A DNA stretch of 64,000 nt from Marinobacter sp. MDS2 (GTDB lineage Bacteria; Pseudomonadota; Gammaproteobacteria; Pseudomonadales; Oleiphilaceae): assembly GCF_030718085.1 (NCBI RefSeq), contig NZ_JAVAJF010000001.1, forward strand, positions 434,001 through 498,000, written 5' to 3'. The notes under the pieces are model-generated. The model did not search any database. It had not been told where the DNA came from and saw only the letters and a program-made list of their open reading frames with translations. Within the stretch, counting starts at the first letter, position 1, and each line of letters begins with the position of its first letter. Positions 11,974 to 21,392 of this stretch are shown here, piece by piece. The position numbers and the translations under genes were made by a program.

Positions 11974-12205
11974 CAACGACACCTTTAGGTCAGAAAACCG
12001 GAACACAGAAACCGCGCTCATTCACGCGAACAATATACCGCGTTATCAAAATTCATTAAATCTATGCCCCCTTTCGCCGTCACCGGAACCATCCGGACGA
12101 ACCAAGAGATTTCTGCTAGTCTTTCAGACTGTTATATCGCAGAATTCGTTGGCACGCCGACCCAGCCCTCGTTCGCCAACCTTTATTTGGAGCCACGCCC
12201 TGAAC

Positions 12206-12976
12206 ATGGAAGCAACCACCATCGTCATCATCCTCGCGACCATCGTTGCTCTGTCTTTAGTGATCATCGTGGTCAGCCAAATGCGTGAAAAGTCACGCAT
12301 CGAACGCCTGCGAAAAATCCGGGAGCAACAAGACAGCTACAAACGAGCCGACCGGCTGCTGACCGAGATTCCAGGACAATACCTGAACTCCGGGCTAAAG
12401 CTTATTTTGCTTAAACAAATGGAAGATGCGTGTAGAAATCTGGCCGCTCTCAAGACCGACAAGCCCGTTGACCCGTGGCTCAATACCGTCAAACAAACCC
12501 GGCAACAGGTTGTAGACAAAACGGACAACCATCCACCCGTCAAGATCGACTCGCCCGAAAAAGCCCAACACATCAAAGAGCACCTGACCAACCTCTTCAA
12601 GCTAATCGAAGGCATGCATAAAAGCGGTCGAATAGATGCGCCCACTGCCAAACAAAACCTTAAGTATGTGTTGTTTCTGATCCACAAAACCCACGCGGAC
12701 CTGCACGTATTCCAGGCAAGGGAACACGTTCGCCAGAACGACATTCGCAAAGCCATCCATTCCTATCATTCAGCCAGTATGGAAATGGTTAAATCAAAGG
12801 ATAACCCTCTGGCGTTGAAAGCCGTGAAAAGCTTCAGAACCCGGATTAAAGAACTCGAGGCAAGCCTGCAGGACGATGACATGGTTGCCGAACACGGCAC
12901 CAAACTGGATCAGGAATGGGACAACATGCTGCAAGATGAAGAATCGTGGAAAAAACGAAAAGACTTCGATAACTAA
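12206..12976 (+). CDS. conserved membrane-anchored protein of unknown function
   Basis: 256 aa, not recognised. Residues 4-24 (TTIVIILATIVALSLVIIVV) are a single membrane helix. The rest is charged and largely helical, with basic RIERLRKIREQQ just after the membrane (inside-positive, so probably cytoplasmic) and an acidic, Trp-containing C-terminus. ATG 12206 follows GGAG; an open frame upstream from 11738 runs through the LysR gene antisense and is rejected. It ends 38 bases before the hybrid kinase on the same strand, so the two may be one unit. Confidence 0.75.
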   Translation: MEATTIVIILATIVALSLVIIVVSQMREKSRIERLRKIREQQDSYKRADRLLTEIPGQYLNSGLKLILLKQMEDACRNLAALKTDKPVDPWLNTVKQTRQQVVDKTDNHPPVKIDSPEKAQHIKEHLTNLFKLIEGMHKSGRIDAPTAKQNLKYVLFLIHKTHADLHVFQAREHVRQNDIRKAIHSYHSASMEMVKSKDNPLALKAVKSFRTRIKELEASLQDDDMVAEHGTKLDQEWDNMLQDEESWKKRKDFDN

Positions 12977-13014
12977 ACCGAAGACAGAGCGCAAGACAAG
13001 GACTCCCAGCCACC

Positions 13015-15006
13015 GTGTTTAACAGGTTCAAAAAACGGCTTTCGTATCGACTGACCCGAGATACCGTTCTGGTAGCCATGGCATTGGGGTTGCTGTTGAA
13101 CCTGATGCAAATAACCCTGGACTACTTCACTGCCCGGGAGGCGATGGATCAGGAAGTTCACGCGCTACTCGAGATCAGCCGCAGCCCGGCCTCACAGATC
13201 GCCTACAACATTGATGTCCGCCTTGCCGAAGAGCTGCTGGACGGTTTGTTGCTGCACCCGGCCACGATTGACGCCCGGATCATCGATAACGACCACAAGA
13301 CCATGGCGGCTTCGAGCACGCCCAGCGTAAGTTCACCCTACAGGTGGATCAGTGATTCGTTGTTCGGGCACAGCCGCACGTTTGCCGAAACCCTGCAAGT
13401 ACCCCAGCTGAGAGATCTATCCCTTGGCCGCCTGGTCCTCACCATCGACACCTACCATTATGGTCTGCAGTTTCTGAAGCGGGCGGGTAACACGCTGTTG
13501 ATCGGCATGCTGAAAAGCCTGGTGTTAACGTTGGCACTTCTGGCTATTTTTTACATTGTGCTGACACGCCCTATGATGGGCCTGATCGGTGCCTTGGGGC
13601 AGGCAAACAACAGATCTCCGGAGAAGGTTCGTCTCCCCATTCCCGAGAACCATGAACACGACGAGATCGGCGCGATGGTCGGGATCATCAACGAACACCT
13701 TCATAATATGGAGGTCAGCGTTGAACGACTCCGTTCGGCAGAACGTACCATGAAGAATTATTCGACTCATCTGGAACATGAAGTCGAAGAACGGACCCGC
13801 GAGATATCCGAGAAAAACGCCGCCCTTCAGCGCGGTAACCGGGCGCTTGTGAAAGCGAAAGAGGACGCTGTGCGACGGGCTCGTGCCCGGGCTAACTTCC
13901 TCGCCAGCATGAGCCACGAAATACGCACTCCGCTGAACGGCATGCTGGGGATGCTTGGGCTGGCGGTCGAAGACGAAAGCGACCCACGGCAAAAAAGTCG
14001 TATCGAAATTGCTTCGAAAGCGGGCGAAAACCTGCTGGATCTCCTCAATGACATCCTGGATATCTCGAAAGTCGAAGCAGGAAAGCTGAGCCTTGAAATC
14101 ATCCCGTTTTCAGCAAGGGAACTGATCAGTGAATGCACGGCTCTGCACGCTCAGCAGGCTCGTAGCAAAAGCATTGCTTTGGTCAAACAGATCGACGGCG
14201 ACCTACCCGCCTACTTCCTCGGCGACCCGACCCGGACCCGCCAGGTGCTCAATAATCTTCTGAGCAACGCCATAAAATTCACCAATCAAGGTAAGGTCAA
14301 GGTTCGGGCCAGCTATTCATCCGGAAAACTTCGCATCGAAGTCATCGATACCGGCATCGGAATGTCGCAGGAAGGCCTGCACAAGATCTTTTCGCCGTTC
14401 TCGCAAGCCGATTCGGATACCACCCGCCTCTATGGCGGTACCGGGCTGGGTCTGACCCTCTGCCGGCAGCTGGTTGATCGCATGAACGGCCGGATCAAAG
14501 TAGATTCATCACCCGGAAAAGGCACCCACTTTACCGTTACCCTGCCTTTACCCATTCATGATGAACCGATTCAGGACAGCGCGCCCGCCGAGGAAATACC
14601 TTCCGGTGCCATTCCGTTGTTGAAGATTCTTCTGGTGGAAGACAATCATGTAAACCAGCTGGTCGCGAGCGCAATTCTAAGGCGGCTGGGACATAAGGTC
14701 GATACCGCGGAAAACGGAGCACTCGCCATCGAAGCCCTCAAACGAGAGAGCTACGATCTGGTACTCATGGATTGCCAGATGCCGGTTATGGATGGCTACG
14801 AAGCCACTCGTGAGATACGACGCAATCCGCTCTGGAACGATCTCCCGGTGATCGCCGTGACGGCCAACGTGATGCAAGGCGACAAAGAAGCGTGCTTTGA
14901 CTCCGGCATGAACGACTACATTACCAAACCCTATAACCGCGAAGAGCTAAAAGCCGCTATTGTGCGCTGGGCTCCACCCGCTCCAGAATCTCAAGAAGAT
15001 CTCTGA
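13015..15006 (+). CDS. hybrid sensor histidine kinase / response regulator
   Basis: 663 aa with a GTG start. Membrane helix 1 is at about 17-38, followed by a periplasmic sensor of about 120 aa, membrane helix 2 (about 165-187), a HAMP-like segment and a coiled coil (240-295). HisKA has SHEIRTP with phospho-acceptor H301. HATPase blocks are NNLLSNAIKFT, DTGIGM and GGTGLGL. The C-terminal receiver has phospho-acceptor D586 in LMDCQMPVMDG and Lys in ITKPYN. No Hpt domain is present, so phosphorelay would need an external Hpt protein. The layout resembles BarA/GacS truncated of Hpt. The last 50 bases overlap the convergent ohrR gene. Confidence 0.92.
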   Translation: MFNRFKKRLSYRLTRDTVLVAMALGLLLNLMQITLDYFTAREAMDQEVHALLEISRSPASQIAYNIDVRLAEELLDGLLLHPATIDARIIDNDHKTMAASSTPSVSSPYRWISDSLFGHSRTFAETLQVPQLRDLSLGRLVLTIDTYHYGLQFLKRAGNTLLIGMLKSLVLTLALLAIFYIVLTRPMMGLIGALGQANNRSPEKVRLPIPENHEHDEIGAMVGIINEHLHNMEVSVERLRSAERTMKNYSTHLEHEVEERTREISEKNAALQRGNRALVKAKEDAVRRARARANFLASMSHEIRTPLNGMLGMLGLAVEDESDPRQKSRIEIASKAGENLLDLLNDILDISKVEAGKLSLEIIPFSARELISECTALHAQQARSKSIALVKQIDGDLPAYFLGDPTRTRQVLNNLLSNAIKFTNQGKVKVRASYSSGKLRIEVIDTGIGMSQEGLHKIFSPFSQADSDTTRLYGGTGLGLTLCRQLVDRMNGRIKVDSSPGKGTHFTVTLPLPIHDEPIQDSAPAEEIPSGAIPLLKILLVEDNHVNQLVASAILRRLGHKVDTAENGALAIEALKRESYDLVLMDCQMPVMDGYEATREIRRNPLWNDLPVIAVTANVMQGDKEACFDSGMNDYITKPYNREELKAAIVRWAPPAPESQEDL

Positions 15007-15448
15007 GCTCGCCCCGCAGCGAGGCTACGCGCCCCGGATCAACATCAAGACCGCACATCAGACGCTGGGGTACCGCTACGGCCTCAGCGCGCAACAGGCG
15101 GCCGCCGGGTGTCAGAGCCACCCGCACCACCCGCTCGTCGTCTGGCCCGCGCGTGCGCTTGACCAGAGAACGCTCTTCCAGCCTTTTCAGCAGCGGTGTC
15201 AACGTACCGGAATCGAGCCGCAAACGCTCTCCGAGCTCTGACACTTTAGGTGCCCGGTCCTCTTGATCTTGCTGCCAGAGCACTAACATCACCAAATATT
15301 GCGGATAGGTCAGGCCTAGCTCTTTCAGCAACGGCCGGTAGCGTGCCGTGACGGCCCTATTGGCCGCGTAGAGCGCAAAACACAGTTGATTGTCCAGCGC
15401 CAGCAGCTGATCAGCACCCGGTATTTCAGAGCAACTTTTCGATGTCAT
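14957..15448 (-). CDS. MarR-family organic peroxide sensor, OhrR/OspR type
   Basis: 163 aa from ATG 15448 ([11 protein letters not shown]). [17 protein letters not shown] contains the peroxidatic Cys (C23), equivalent to OhrR Cys15/22, and [13 protein letters not shown] is the OhrR hallmark. A second Cys near the C-terminus (PQRLMCGLD) is placed like the resolving Cys127 of two-Cys OhrR proteins. The winged helix is [24 protein letters not shown]. In Pseudomonas aeruginosa OspR, this family, controls an adjacent gpx. Here the gene overlaps the gpx 3' end by 23 bases on the same strand, so gpx-ohrR is probably one autoregulated transcript. A longer reading from 15502 is less likely. Confidence 0.88.
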   Translation of the reverse strand: MTSKSCSEIPGADQLLALDNQLCFALYAANRAVTARYRPLLKELGLTYPQYLVMLVLWQQDQEDRAPKVSELGERLRLDSGTLTPLLKRLEERSLVKRTRGPDDERVVRVALTPGGRLLRAEAVAVPQRLMCGLDVDPGRVASLRGELRDLLEILERVEPSAQ

Positions 15449-15911
15449 TCCGAATGTCCGCAGGTTTGACCGTCGGCGCATAGCGACGCACCACCTGACC
15501 ATCTTTATTGACCAGGAACTTGGTGAAATTCCACTTCACTTTCTCGCTACCCATCAAACCTTTTGCTTCTTTTTTCAGGAAGCGGTACAGCGGGTGAGCA
15601 CCGTCGCCATTCACGTCAATTTTCGCAAACATAGGGAAATCCACCCCATAGTTTAAAGAGCAAAACTCGGTGATGGACTCGTTGCTACCCGGGTCTTGAT
15701 TCATAAACTGGTTGCAAGGGAATCCCAACACCTCAAACCCTTTGGCGCCCAGTTCGGTGCGCAGCTCCTGAAGCCCTTCAAATTGCGGTGTAAAACCACA
15801 CTTGGATGCCGTGTTAACAATCAGAAGCACCTTGCCCTTATAGTCGGCCATCGCCACGTCGCTGCCTTTCACATCCCTGGCACTGAAATCATAAATAGAT
15901 TCGTTCGCCAT
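15426..15911 (-). CDS. gpx: glutathione peroxidase family thiol peroxidase
   Basis: 161 aa, the usual length for bacterial BtuE/Gpx proteins. The catalytic set is C38 (NTASKCGFT), Q68 (FPCNQF) and W127-N128 (KWNFTKF), with Cys in place of selenocysteine. Such enzymes reduce organic and hydrogen peroxides, usually with thioredoxin in bacteria. ATG 15911 is preceded by AGGAG; the longer frame to 15971 would begin inside the promoter/operator. The downstream ohrR-type regulator overlaps it, which ties it to peroxide sensing. Confidence 0.93.
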   Translation of the reverse strand: MANESIYDFSARDVKGSDVAMADYKGKVLLIVNTASKCGFTPQFEGLQELRTELGAKGFEVLGFPCNQFMNQDPGSNESITEFCSLNYGVDFPMFAKIDVNGDGAHPLYRFLKKEAKGLMGSEKVKWNFTKFLVNKDGQVVRRYAPTVKPADIRNDIEKLL

Positions 15912-15955
15912 ACCATTAGCTCCTGTTATCGTTAGATCGCTGAAATTAGATTGTG

Positions 15956-15970
15956 CACAATTTAATTGCA
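15956..15970. promoter_or_regulatory. candidate OhrR/OspR operator upstream of gpx
   Basis: The sequence CACAATTTAATTGCA matches, at 13 of 15 positions counting the free centre, the OhrR-box consensus as I recall it (TACAATT-N-AATTGTA). It lies 45-59 bases before the gpx start, where a repressor would block the promoter. A second perfect palindrome, ATTGTGCACAAT (15950-15961), overlaps it. The downstream gene is an OhrR-type regulator, which supports autoregulation. Confidence 0.6.
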
Positions 15971-16165
15971 AAAAACCAGATCGGCGAGAGTCGGCAGATC
16001 ACGCTACCCAGCATTCACTTCAACATTCGCTCGCAAACTCGCCTGAATTCGCCACAATTGAACACATTTGCCCCTGTTCCCCCAGCCCCTCACTCCGCTA
16101 GAATAGTGGGCTTGTGTTATCTCGCATATCTCTTCCAGACCGTTAGCTAAGGATCTCTGCACGCC

Positions 16166-17380
16166 ATGCATAACTTCTCCAAATCCGCCAAACTCGACAA
16201 CGTGTGTTACGAAATTCGCGGCGTGGTTCTCAGGGAGGCGCGCAGACTGGAAGAAGAGGGGCACCGTGTACTGAAACTCAACATCGGAAACCCTGCGGCG
16301 TTCGAACTGGATGTGCCGGAAGAAATCCAGCAGGACGTTATCTATAACATGCCGCAAGCACAGGGTTACGTGGAATCGAAAGGCTTGTTCTCGGCCCGTA
16401 AAGCAGTGATGCATTACTGCCAGCAACGCGGCATCGCCAAAGTCGATATTGACGACATCTATCTGGGCAACGGCGTCAGTGAGTTGATCGTTATGTCCAT
16501 GCAGGCCCTGCTCAATACCGGCGACGAAGTGCTCATTCCTGCCCCGGACTACCCGCTCTGGACGGCTGCCGTCACGCTATCAAGTGGCAAGCCCGTGCAT
16601 TATCGCTGCGACGAACAACAAAACTGGTTCCCGGACATCGAAGATATCAAAAAGAAGATCACGCCGCGCACCAAGGCCATTGTCTTGATCAACCCGAACA
16701 ACCCGACCGGTGCGGTGTACTCGATCGAGTTGTTGCACCAGGTAATCGAGCTGGCCAGAAAGCACAATCTGATCGTGCTGTCCGATGAGATCTACGACAA
16801 GATTCTCTACGACGGAACCGTGCATACATCCACCGCGTCTCTGGCGGAAGACGTACTGTTCTTCACTTACAACGGTTTGTCCAAGAATTACCGGGCCGCT
16901 GGTTACCGGGCGGGCTGGATGATCATCAGCGGCGCCAAACATCGGGCCAAGGATCTGATCGAAGGCATCGAAATGCTTTCCAATATGCGCCTGTGCGCCA
17001 ACGTGCCGGCGCAGCTTGCGATTCAAACCGCATTGGGCGGATACCAGTCCATCAACGATCTGGTGGCTCCCGGAGGACGGCTTTACGAGCAACGTGACAC
17101 CGCATGGCGCATGCTGAACGACATTCCCGGAGTCAGCTGTGTGAAACCTCAGGGAGCACTTTATCTGTTCCCGAAGCTGGATCGGAAGCATTTCCCGATT
17201 CAAAACGATGAGAAGCTGGTGCTCGATCTGTTGTTGCAGGAAAAAATTCTGCTGGTGCAAGGCTCCGCATTCAACATCGATGACCAACAGCATCTTCGCG
17301 TTGTATTCCTGCCGCGCAAAGAGGCACTGGCAGATGCCATGGGCCGCTTGGGCAACTTCTTGGAACATTACCGCCAGTAA
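16166..17380 (+). CDS. alaA: alanine-forming aminotransferase AlaA (class I/II)
   Basis: 404 aa, PLP-dependent. NGLSKNYRAAGYRAGW contains the PLP Lys (K240), and INPNNPTGAVYS and LSDEIYDKI are the conserved substrate and cofactor loops. E. coli AlaA is the main glutamate-pyruvate aminotransferase. The opening HNFSKSAKLDNVCYEIRG is characteristic of AlaA rather than other class I enzymes. AAGGA lies before the start. In P. aeruginosa the homologue is also near gpx and ospR, although an msrB gene that I recall between them is absent here. Confidence 0.93.
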   Translation: MHNFSKSAKLDNVCYEIRGVVLREARRLEEEGHRVLKLNIGNPAAFELDVPEEIQQDVIYNMPQAQGYVESKGLFSARKAVMHYCQQRGIAKVDIDDIYLGNGVSELIVMSMQALLNTGDEVLIPAPDYPLWTAAVTLSSGKPVHYRCDEQQNWFPDIEDIKKKITPRTKAIVLINPNNPTGAVYSIELLHQVIELARKHNLIVLSDEIYDKILYDGTVHTSTASLAEDVLFFTYNGLSKNYRAAGYRAGWMIISGAKHRAKDLIEGIEMLSNMRLCANVPAQLAIQTALGGYQSINDLVAPGGRLYEQRDTAWRMLNDIPGVSCVKPQGALYLFPKLDRKHFPIQNDEKLVLDLLLQEKILLVQGSAFNIDDQQHLRVVFLPRKEALADAMGRLGNFLEHYRQ

Positions 17381-17391
17381 CCGGAGCAAAC

Positions 17392-17865
17392 ATGGCCGAC
17401 ATTCACGTGGAAGAGTTTTACAAGGACGTTGCCATTGCCTTGGTTCAACTGTACGCCGCCTTTCCGCGGCGTGTCAGCCTGTTCGTGGAAGACATAGCCG
17501 GGCCTGATGATCCTGACGATTTCGGGTTGCACAGCAAGCGACACATGGCGTGCTTCGGCGCCCTGCTCTGGCTGTCCGAAGAAGGGTTTCTGCGCTACGT
17601 GGACACCATCCGACAAGAGGCGCTCGACCAAGCGGTTTTATCCCGGAGTGCATTCACTCGCCTGAGTGCCCCGGCACCGCAGGCATTGAGCGAAAGCCTT
17701 GACCCGAACACGGGCCAAGCCGGGCTACCCGGCTCTGTCGAACGGGATAGATCAACCTACATACATCTTTTGCGCACTGCGCTAAAAAGCGGCAGCTCCA
17801 GCCAGATAAGCCTGATTGTGCAATCAACCTTCTTCCTCGACCATAACCTTCAGACGGTTCACTAA
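17392..17865 (+). CDS. conserved hypothetical protein between alaA and htpX
   Basis: 157 aa, not recognised. It appears soluble: no signal or membrane segment, an N-terminal stretch with hydrophobic helices (YKDVAIALVQLYAAFPRR), a conserved-looking RHMACFGALLWLSEEGFLRY region that could be a small winged helix, and a polar C-terminal third. It starts 11 bases after alaA with GGAG, so it is probably translated from the same message. I recall a hypothetical gene in the same slot in P. aeruginosa, suggesting an old association, but no function is known to me. Confidence 0.75.
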   Translation: MADIHVEEFYKDVAIALVQLYAAFPRRVSLFVEDIAGPDDPDDFGLHSKRHMACFGALLWLSEEGFLRYVDTIRQEALDQAVLSRSAFTRLSAPAPQALSESLDPNTGQAGLPGSVERDRSTYIHLLRTALKSGSSSQISLIVQSTFFLDHNLQTVH

Positions 17866-17958
17866 ATCACCGCCTACCTCTTGAAGACGTGAACCCTGCC
17901 CACATATATCGGTCAGATAGAAAACGACGTTTGGCGTAATCTTAAACAGGAAACTTCT

Positions 17959-18840
17959 ATGCGCATTTTGTTGTTTCTGGCCACTAACCTGGCCGTCATT
18001 CTGGTAGCCAGCTTTACCCTGCGCCTGCTCGGGGTAGACAGCTATCTTGCCCATCAGGGCATTGACTACAGCTCTCTGCTGATTTTTGCCGCCGTGTTCG
18101 GATTTGCAGGCTCATTTATTTCCCTGCTGATCTCCAAGCCGATGGCTAAGTGGAGCACCAAAGCCCGGGTTATCGAATCACCCCGCACCCCTGAAGAACG
18201 CTGGCTGATGGAAACGGTCGCGATTCTCGCTCAAAAGGCGGGCATCGGCATGCCGGAGGTCGCGATCTTTCCGGCCTCGCAATCGAATGCCTTCGCCACG
18301 GGCTGGAACAAGAACGATGCACTGGTCGCAGTCAGCGAAGGCCTGCTTCACCGCTTCAATCAGGATGAAATTCGTGCCGTACTGGGCCACGAAATTGGCC
18401 ACGTAGCAAACGGGGACATGGTCACCCTGTCTTTGATCCAGGGCGTGGTCAATACCTTTGTCATTTTTGCGTCCCGGGTGATCGGTTCGTTCGTGGATCG
18501 GGTTGTATTCAAAAACGAAGACGGTCACGGCATCGGCTTTTTCATCGTAAGCTTCGTGGCCGAAATCGTGCTGGGTATTCTCGCGAGCACCATCGTGTTC
18601 TGGTTCTCTCGCCGCCGGGAATTTCGAGCCGATATCGCGGGTGCGCAATTGGCCGGTCGCGGTGCCATGATCAACGCTTTGGCGCGTTTGAAACAGGAAA
18701 GCGAGGTGCCGGATCAAATGCCGGATACGCTGCAAGCCTTCGGGATCAACCGAGGTTCTCGCTCCGGTCTGGCCGCGCTGTTCATGACACACCCGCCGCT
18801 GGAAGACCGGATTGCCGCACTGCAAAAGGCATCCCTGTAA
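17959..18840 (+). CDS. htpX: membrane zinc metalloprotease HtpX
   Basis: 293 aa, standard size. Two membrane helices lie near the N-terminus (about 3-22 and 32-54), then the M48 motif [11 protein letters not shown] with zinc His residues and catalytic Glu, two more hydrophobic segments (about 155-180 and 193-215) and the third zinc ligand Glu in RREFRAD. It degrades misfolded inner-membrane proteins with FtsH. Ser/Gly loop [13 protein letters not shown] and THPPLEDRI are conserved. A perfect hairpin terminator follows. Confidence 0.97.
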   Translation: MRILLFLATNLAVILVASFTLRLLGVDSYLAHQGIDYSSLLIFAAVFGFAGSFISLLISKPMAKWSTKARVIESPRTPEERWLMETVAILAQKAGIGMPEVAIFPASQSNAFATGWNKNDALVAVSEGLLHRFNQDEIRAVLGHEIGHVANGDMVTLSLIQGVVNTFVIFASRVIGSFVDRVVFKNEDGHGIGFFIVSFVAEIVLGILASTIVFWFSRRREFRADIAGAQLAGRGAMINALARLKQESEVPDQMPDTLQAFGINRGSRSGLAALFMTHPPLEDRIAALQKASL

Positions 18841-18860
18841 TCGTCCGTGAGTATCCCGGA

Positions 18861-18896
18861 AACAAGAAGGGGGCGCGTTTGCGCCCCCTTCTTGTT
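18861..18896. terminator. intrinsic bidirectional terminator between htpX and pdxB
   Basis: A perfect 16-bp stem: left arm 18861-18876 (AACAAGAAGGGGGCGC), loop GTTT, right arm 18881-18896. The outer arms are A/T-rich, giving T-rich tails in both directions. It lies between convergent htpX and pdxB. Confidence 0.88.
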
Positions 18897-18915
18897 TGCA
18901 GATGAAGATGGTGAA

Positions 18916-20070
18916 TCAGATTTTGAGTTTAAACCCCATTGCTCTGAAACGATCCTGCAGAGATTTACTGCTTCCCTTCAAATGAATCTTCAAGCTGGAA
19001 CATTCTCGGCGCACGGGATAATCCCGGCGCAATCGATCAAAAGCCTCAGCGCGCGTACCGCCCTCTTCTTTCATCACCCGTCGCAATCGCAGGTCGTCTT
19101 TTCTCGGGTCGTAACAAGCACCAAGGGCAAGGCGCAACGCTTCGTCTTCAATGGCATTGCGCGTAAACGACATATTGCTCAAGGCTGGCTCTGGCAAAAA
19201 CTGTCCGGCTTTCTTACGCACGGGCAGGCCCAGGAACCGGCACAAAGCCTGATACACCATTTCGGTGCCCTGCATCTTTCCTTCCAGGCTGTACCCCGCT
19301 ATGTGTGGCGTCGCCAGCCACACTTTATCGACCAATTCGGAATCAATGGCTGGCTCGTTCTCCCAAACATCCAGTACAACAACCGGTGCATCGGGCAGCT
19401 CAAGCCTGCGCATCAAAGCCGCACCGTCAACAACCTCACCACGGCCAGCATTAATGAGTAGCTGATCAGAGTTCAATTCTGAAAGCTGTTGATCAGATAC
19501 CATATGGTGAGTCGGGTATTCGCCGGTGCGGGTCAACGGGGTGTGGAAGGTCACCACATCGCAGGCCAGTGCTTCTGACAAGTTCACAAAGTTATCGGCG
19601 TTCTCCGGTTCGGCATCTTGCCGGGGCGGGTCACACAGCTTCACGTCGAAATCGAGACGCTCTAACATTCTGGCCAGCTCGCTTCCGACGTTTCCCGCCC
19701 CGACAATCCCCACACTCAGAGTCGACCAATCACACAGATCCCGCTGATCAGCAAACAGCGAAATCACCGCCAGAACATACTCGGCGACACTTCTCGCATT
19801 GCACCCCGGAGCAGCCGAAAATCCGATGCCTTGTTCCGTAAGCCATTCAACGTCCACGTGATCAGTACCGATCGTTGCGGTACCTACAAACCGCACGCGG
19901 GTGCCTTCCAGCAGCTCCCGGTCCACCCGGGTAACCGAGCGAACCAGCAAAATATCCGCGTCTTGTACTTCGCTCCGCGTCAGCCCCCGGCCCTTTACCC
20001 GGCGGATCTCGCCAATATCTCCGAAAAACGACTCCAATAACGGAATGTTCTCATCAGCAACGATCAACAT
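18916..20070 (-). CDS. pdxB: erythronate-4-phosphate dehydrogenase
   Basis: 384 aa of the D-2-hydroxyacid dehydrogenase family. The Rossmann motif is VGIVGAGNVGSELARML. Catalytic Arg is in NAGRGEVVDG and His in ATPHIAGYS. The C-terminal 90 residues form the PdxB-specific dimerisation domain, which separates it from SerA. It oxidises 4-phosphoerythronate in the DXP-dependent pyridoxal phosphate pathway. The RNA helicase gene is 23 bases upstream on the same strand. Confidence 0.96.
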   Translation of the reverse strand: MLIVADENIPLLESFFGDIGEIRRVKGRGLTRSEVQDADILLVRSVTRVDRELLEGTRVRFVGTATIGTDHVDVEWLTEQGIGFSAAPGCNARSVAEYVLAVISLFADQRDLCDWSTLSVGIVGAGNVGSELARMLERLDFDVKLCDPPRQDAEPENADNFVNLSEALACDVVTFHTPLTRTGEYPTHHMVSDQQLSELNSDQLLINAGRGEVVDGAALMRRLELPDAPVVVLDVWENEPAIDSELVDKVWLATPHIAGYSLEGKMQGTEMVYQALCRFLGLPVRKKAGQFLPEPALSNMSFTRNAIEDEALRLALGACYDPRKDDLRLRRVMKEEGGTRAEAFDRLRRDYPVRRECSSLKIHLKGSSKSLQDRFRAMGFKLKI

Positions 20071-20093
20071 GCATCAACTCCTTTTAGCGCCAA

Positions 20094-21392
20094 TCAATTG
20101 CGACGGGGGCGCTGCGGGCCACGCCCTCCGGCATTGCGCCCGCCACCAGGGCGATTACCTTGAGGCCGTCGTCCGCCTCGCTTACGGGTAATTGGAGGAT
20201 TTTCCATCGCAACCAGAAGATCCTCTTCAGGCACCGCAGTTTTCAGTTTCTGGCTAATATAGGTTTCGATCGATGGCAACGCGTAGGAATCGTCTTCTCC
20301 GGCGAAACTGATGGAAACACCGGTCTGCCCGGCACGGCCCGTCCGGCCGATGCGGTGCACGTAATCTTCCGCGTTTTCCGGCAAGTTATAGTTGAACACA
20401 TGGGTCACGCCGTTTACGTGAATACCCCGGCCAGCCACATCGGTTGCAACCAACACCTGAATCTCACCCTTCTTGAACTGATCCAGCGTTTTCAGACGTT
20501 TGTTCTGGGCAATCTCGCCCGACATCAGCGACACTTTCACGCCCTGATTCTTAAGATCCTCTTCCAGATCCCGACATTGATCACGGCGGTTGGCAAAGAC
20601 AATGGCCTTTTCCACTTCCGGGCGCTTGAGATAGTTCACCAACACCGGAAGTTTGTCTTCATCGGAAATCAGGTAAACGGTCTGCTCAACCCGCTCGGCG
20701 GTTTTTTGCTCAGGCTCGATTTCGACAAATTCGGCGTTTTGGGTCCACATAGAAGCCAGATTCAGCACGTCCTGATTGAAGGTGGCGCTGAACAGTAACG
20801 TTTGACGCTCTTCTTTAGGCGTGCACTTACGGATAATGCGCTTAACATCCGGAATGAACCCCATATCCAGCATCCGATCGGCTTCGTCCAGAATCAGGAT
20901 ATCCAGCTGGTCCAGGAACACATCCTGAGAGCCCAGGAAATCGATCAGGCGGCCCGGTGTCGCAACCAGGATATCCACCACTTCATTTTGCAATTGCTCA
21001 CGCTGCTTGTCGTAGTTCATGCCGCCCACGACGGTGACGACATTGTGGCCGGTGTACTGGCACAGATGCTCGGCGTCTTTGGCAATTTGCATCGCCAATT
21101 CACGGGTCGGCGCCAACGCCAGAACCCGTGGTTCAGAAGCAAAACGGTCCGTTTCTTTTACCGGCGTCTCCAGCAGCGTCTGAATGGCCGTGATCAGAAA
21201 CGCGGCCGTTTTTCCGGTGCCGGTTTGCGCCTGGCCAATCAGATCTTCACAGGCCAATGTCCATGGCAATGTTTCCGCCTGTATTGGAGTGCAGTATTCG
21301 AAGCCGATTTTGCTGATGGCATCGAGCAGTTTCTGATCCAGGTTTAAATCACTGAAGCGCAATTTGCTGGTGTCTTTTGTATCAATCGTCAT
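20094..21392 (-). CDS. rhlB: DEAD-box ATP-dependent RNA helicase, RhlB-like
   Basis: 432 aa. All motifs are present: Q motif FEYCTPIQAETLP, I AQTGTGKT, Ia PTRELAMQ, II LDEADRMLDMGF, III SATF, V ATDVAGRGIH, VI HRIGRTGRAG. A basic Gly/Arg tail (about 390-432, RGGRRPQGNRPGGGRN) probably binds RNA. The FSDLNLDQKLLDAI opening and length fit RhlB, a component of the RNA degradosome in E. coli; RhlE-like is the alternative. It overlaps epmC by four bases (ATGA on the minus strand), so translation is coupled. Confidence 0.85.
   Translation of the reverse strand: MTIDTKDTSKLRFSDLNLDQKLLDAISKIGFEYCTPIQAETLPWTLACEDLIGQAQTGTGKTAAFLITAIQTLLETPVKETDRFASEPRVLALAPTRELAMQIAKDAEHLCQYTGHNVVTVVGGMNYDKQREQLQNEVVDILVATPGRLIDFLGSQDVFLDQLDILILDEADRMLDMGFIPDVKRIIRKCTPKEERQTLLFSATFNQDVLNLASMWTQNAEFVEIEPEQKTAERVEQTVYLISDEDKLPVLVNYLKRPEVEKAIVFANRRDQCRDLEEDLKNQGVKVSLMSGEIAQNKRLKTLDQFKKGEIQVLVATDVAGRGIHVNGVTHVFNYNLPENAEDYVHRIGRTGRAGQTGVSISFAGEDDSYALPSIETYISQKLKTAVPEEDLLVAMENPPITRKRGGRRPQGNRPGGGRNAGGRGPQRPRRN

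Noticed and set aside
11738..12205. Upstream extension of the membrane protein gene
   Set aside because: It runs antisense through the LysR gene; ATG 12206 starts at the membrane helix.
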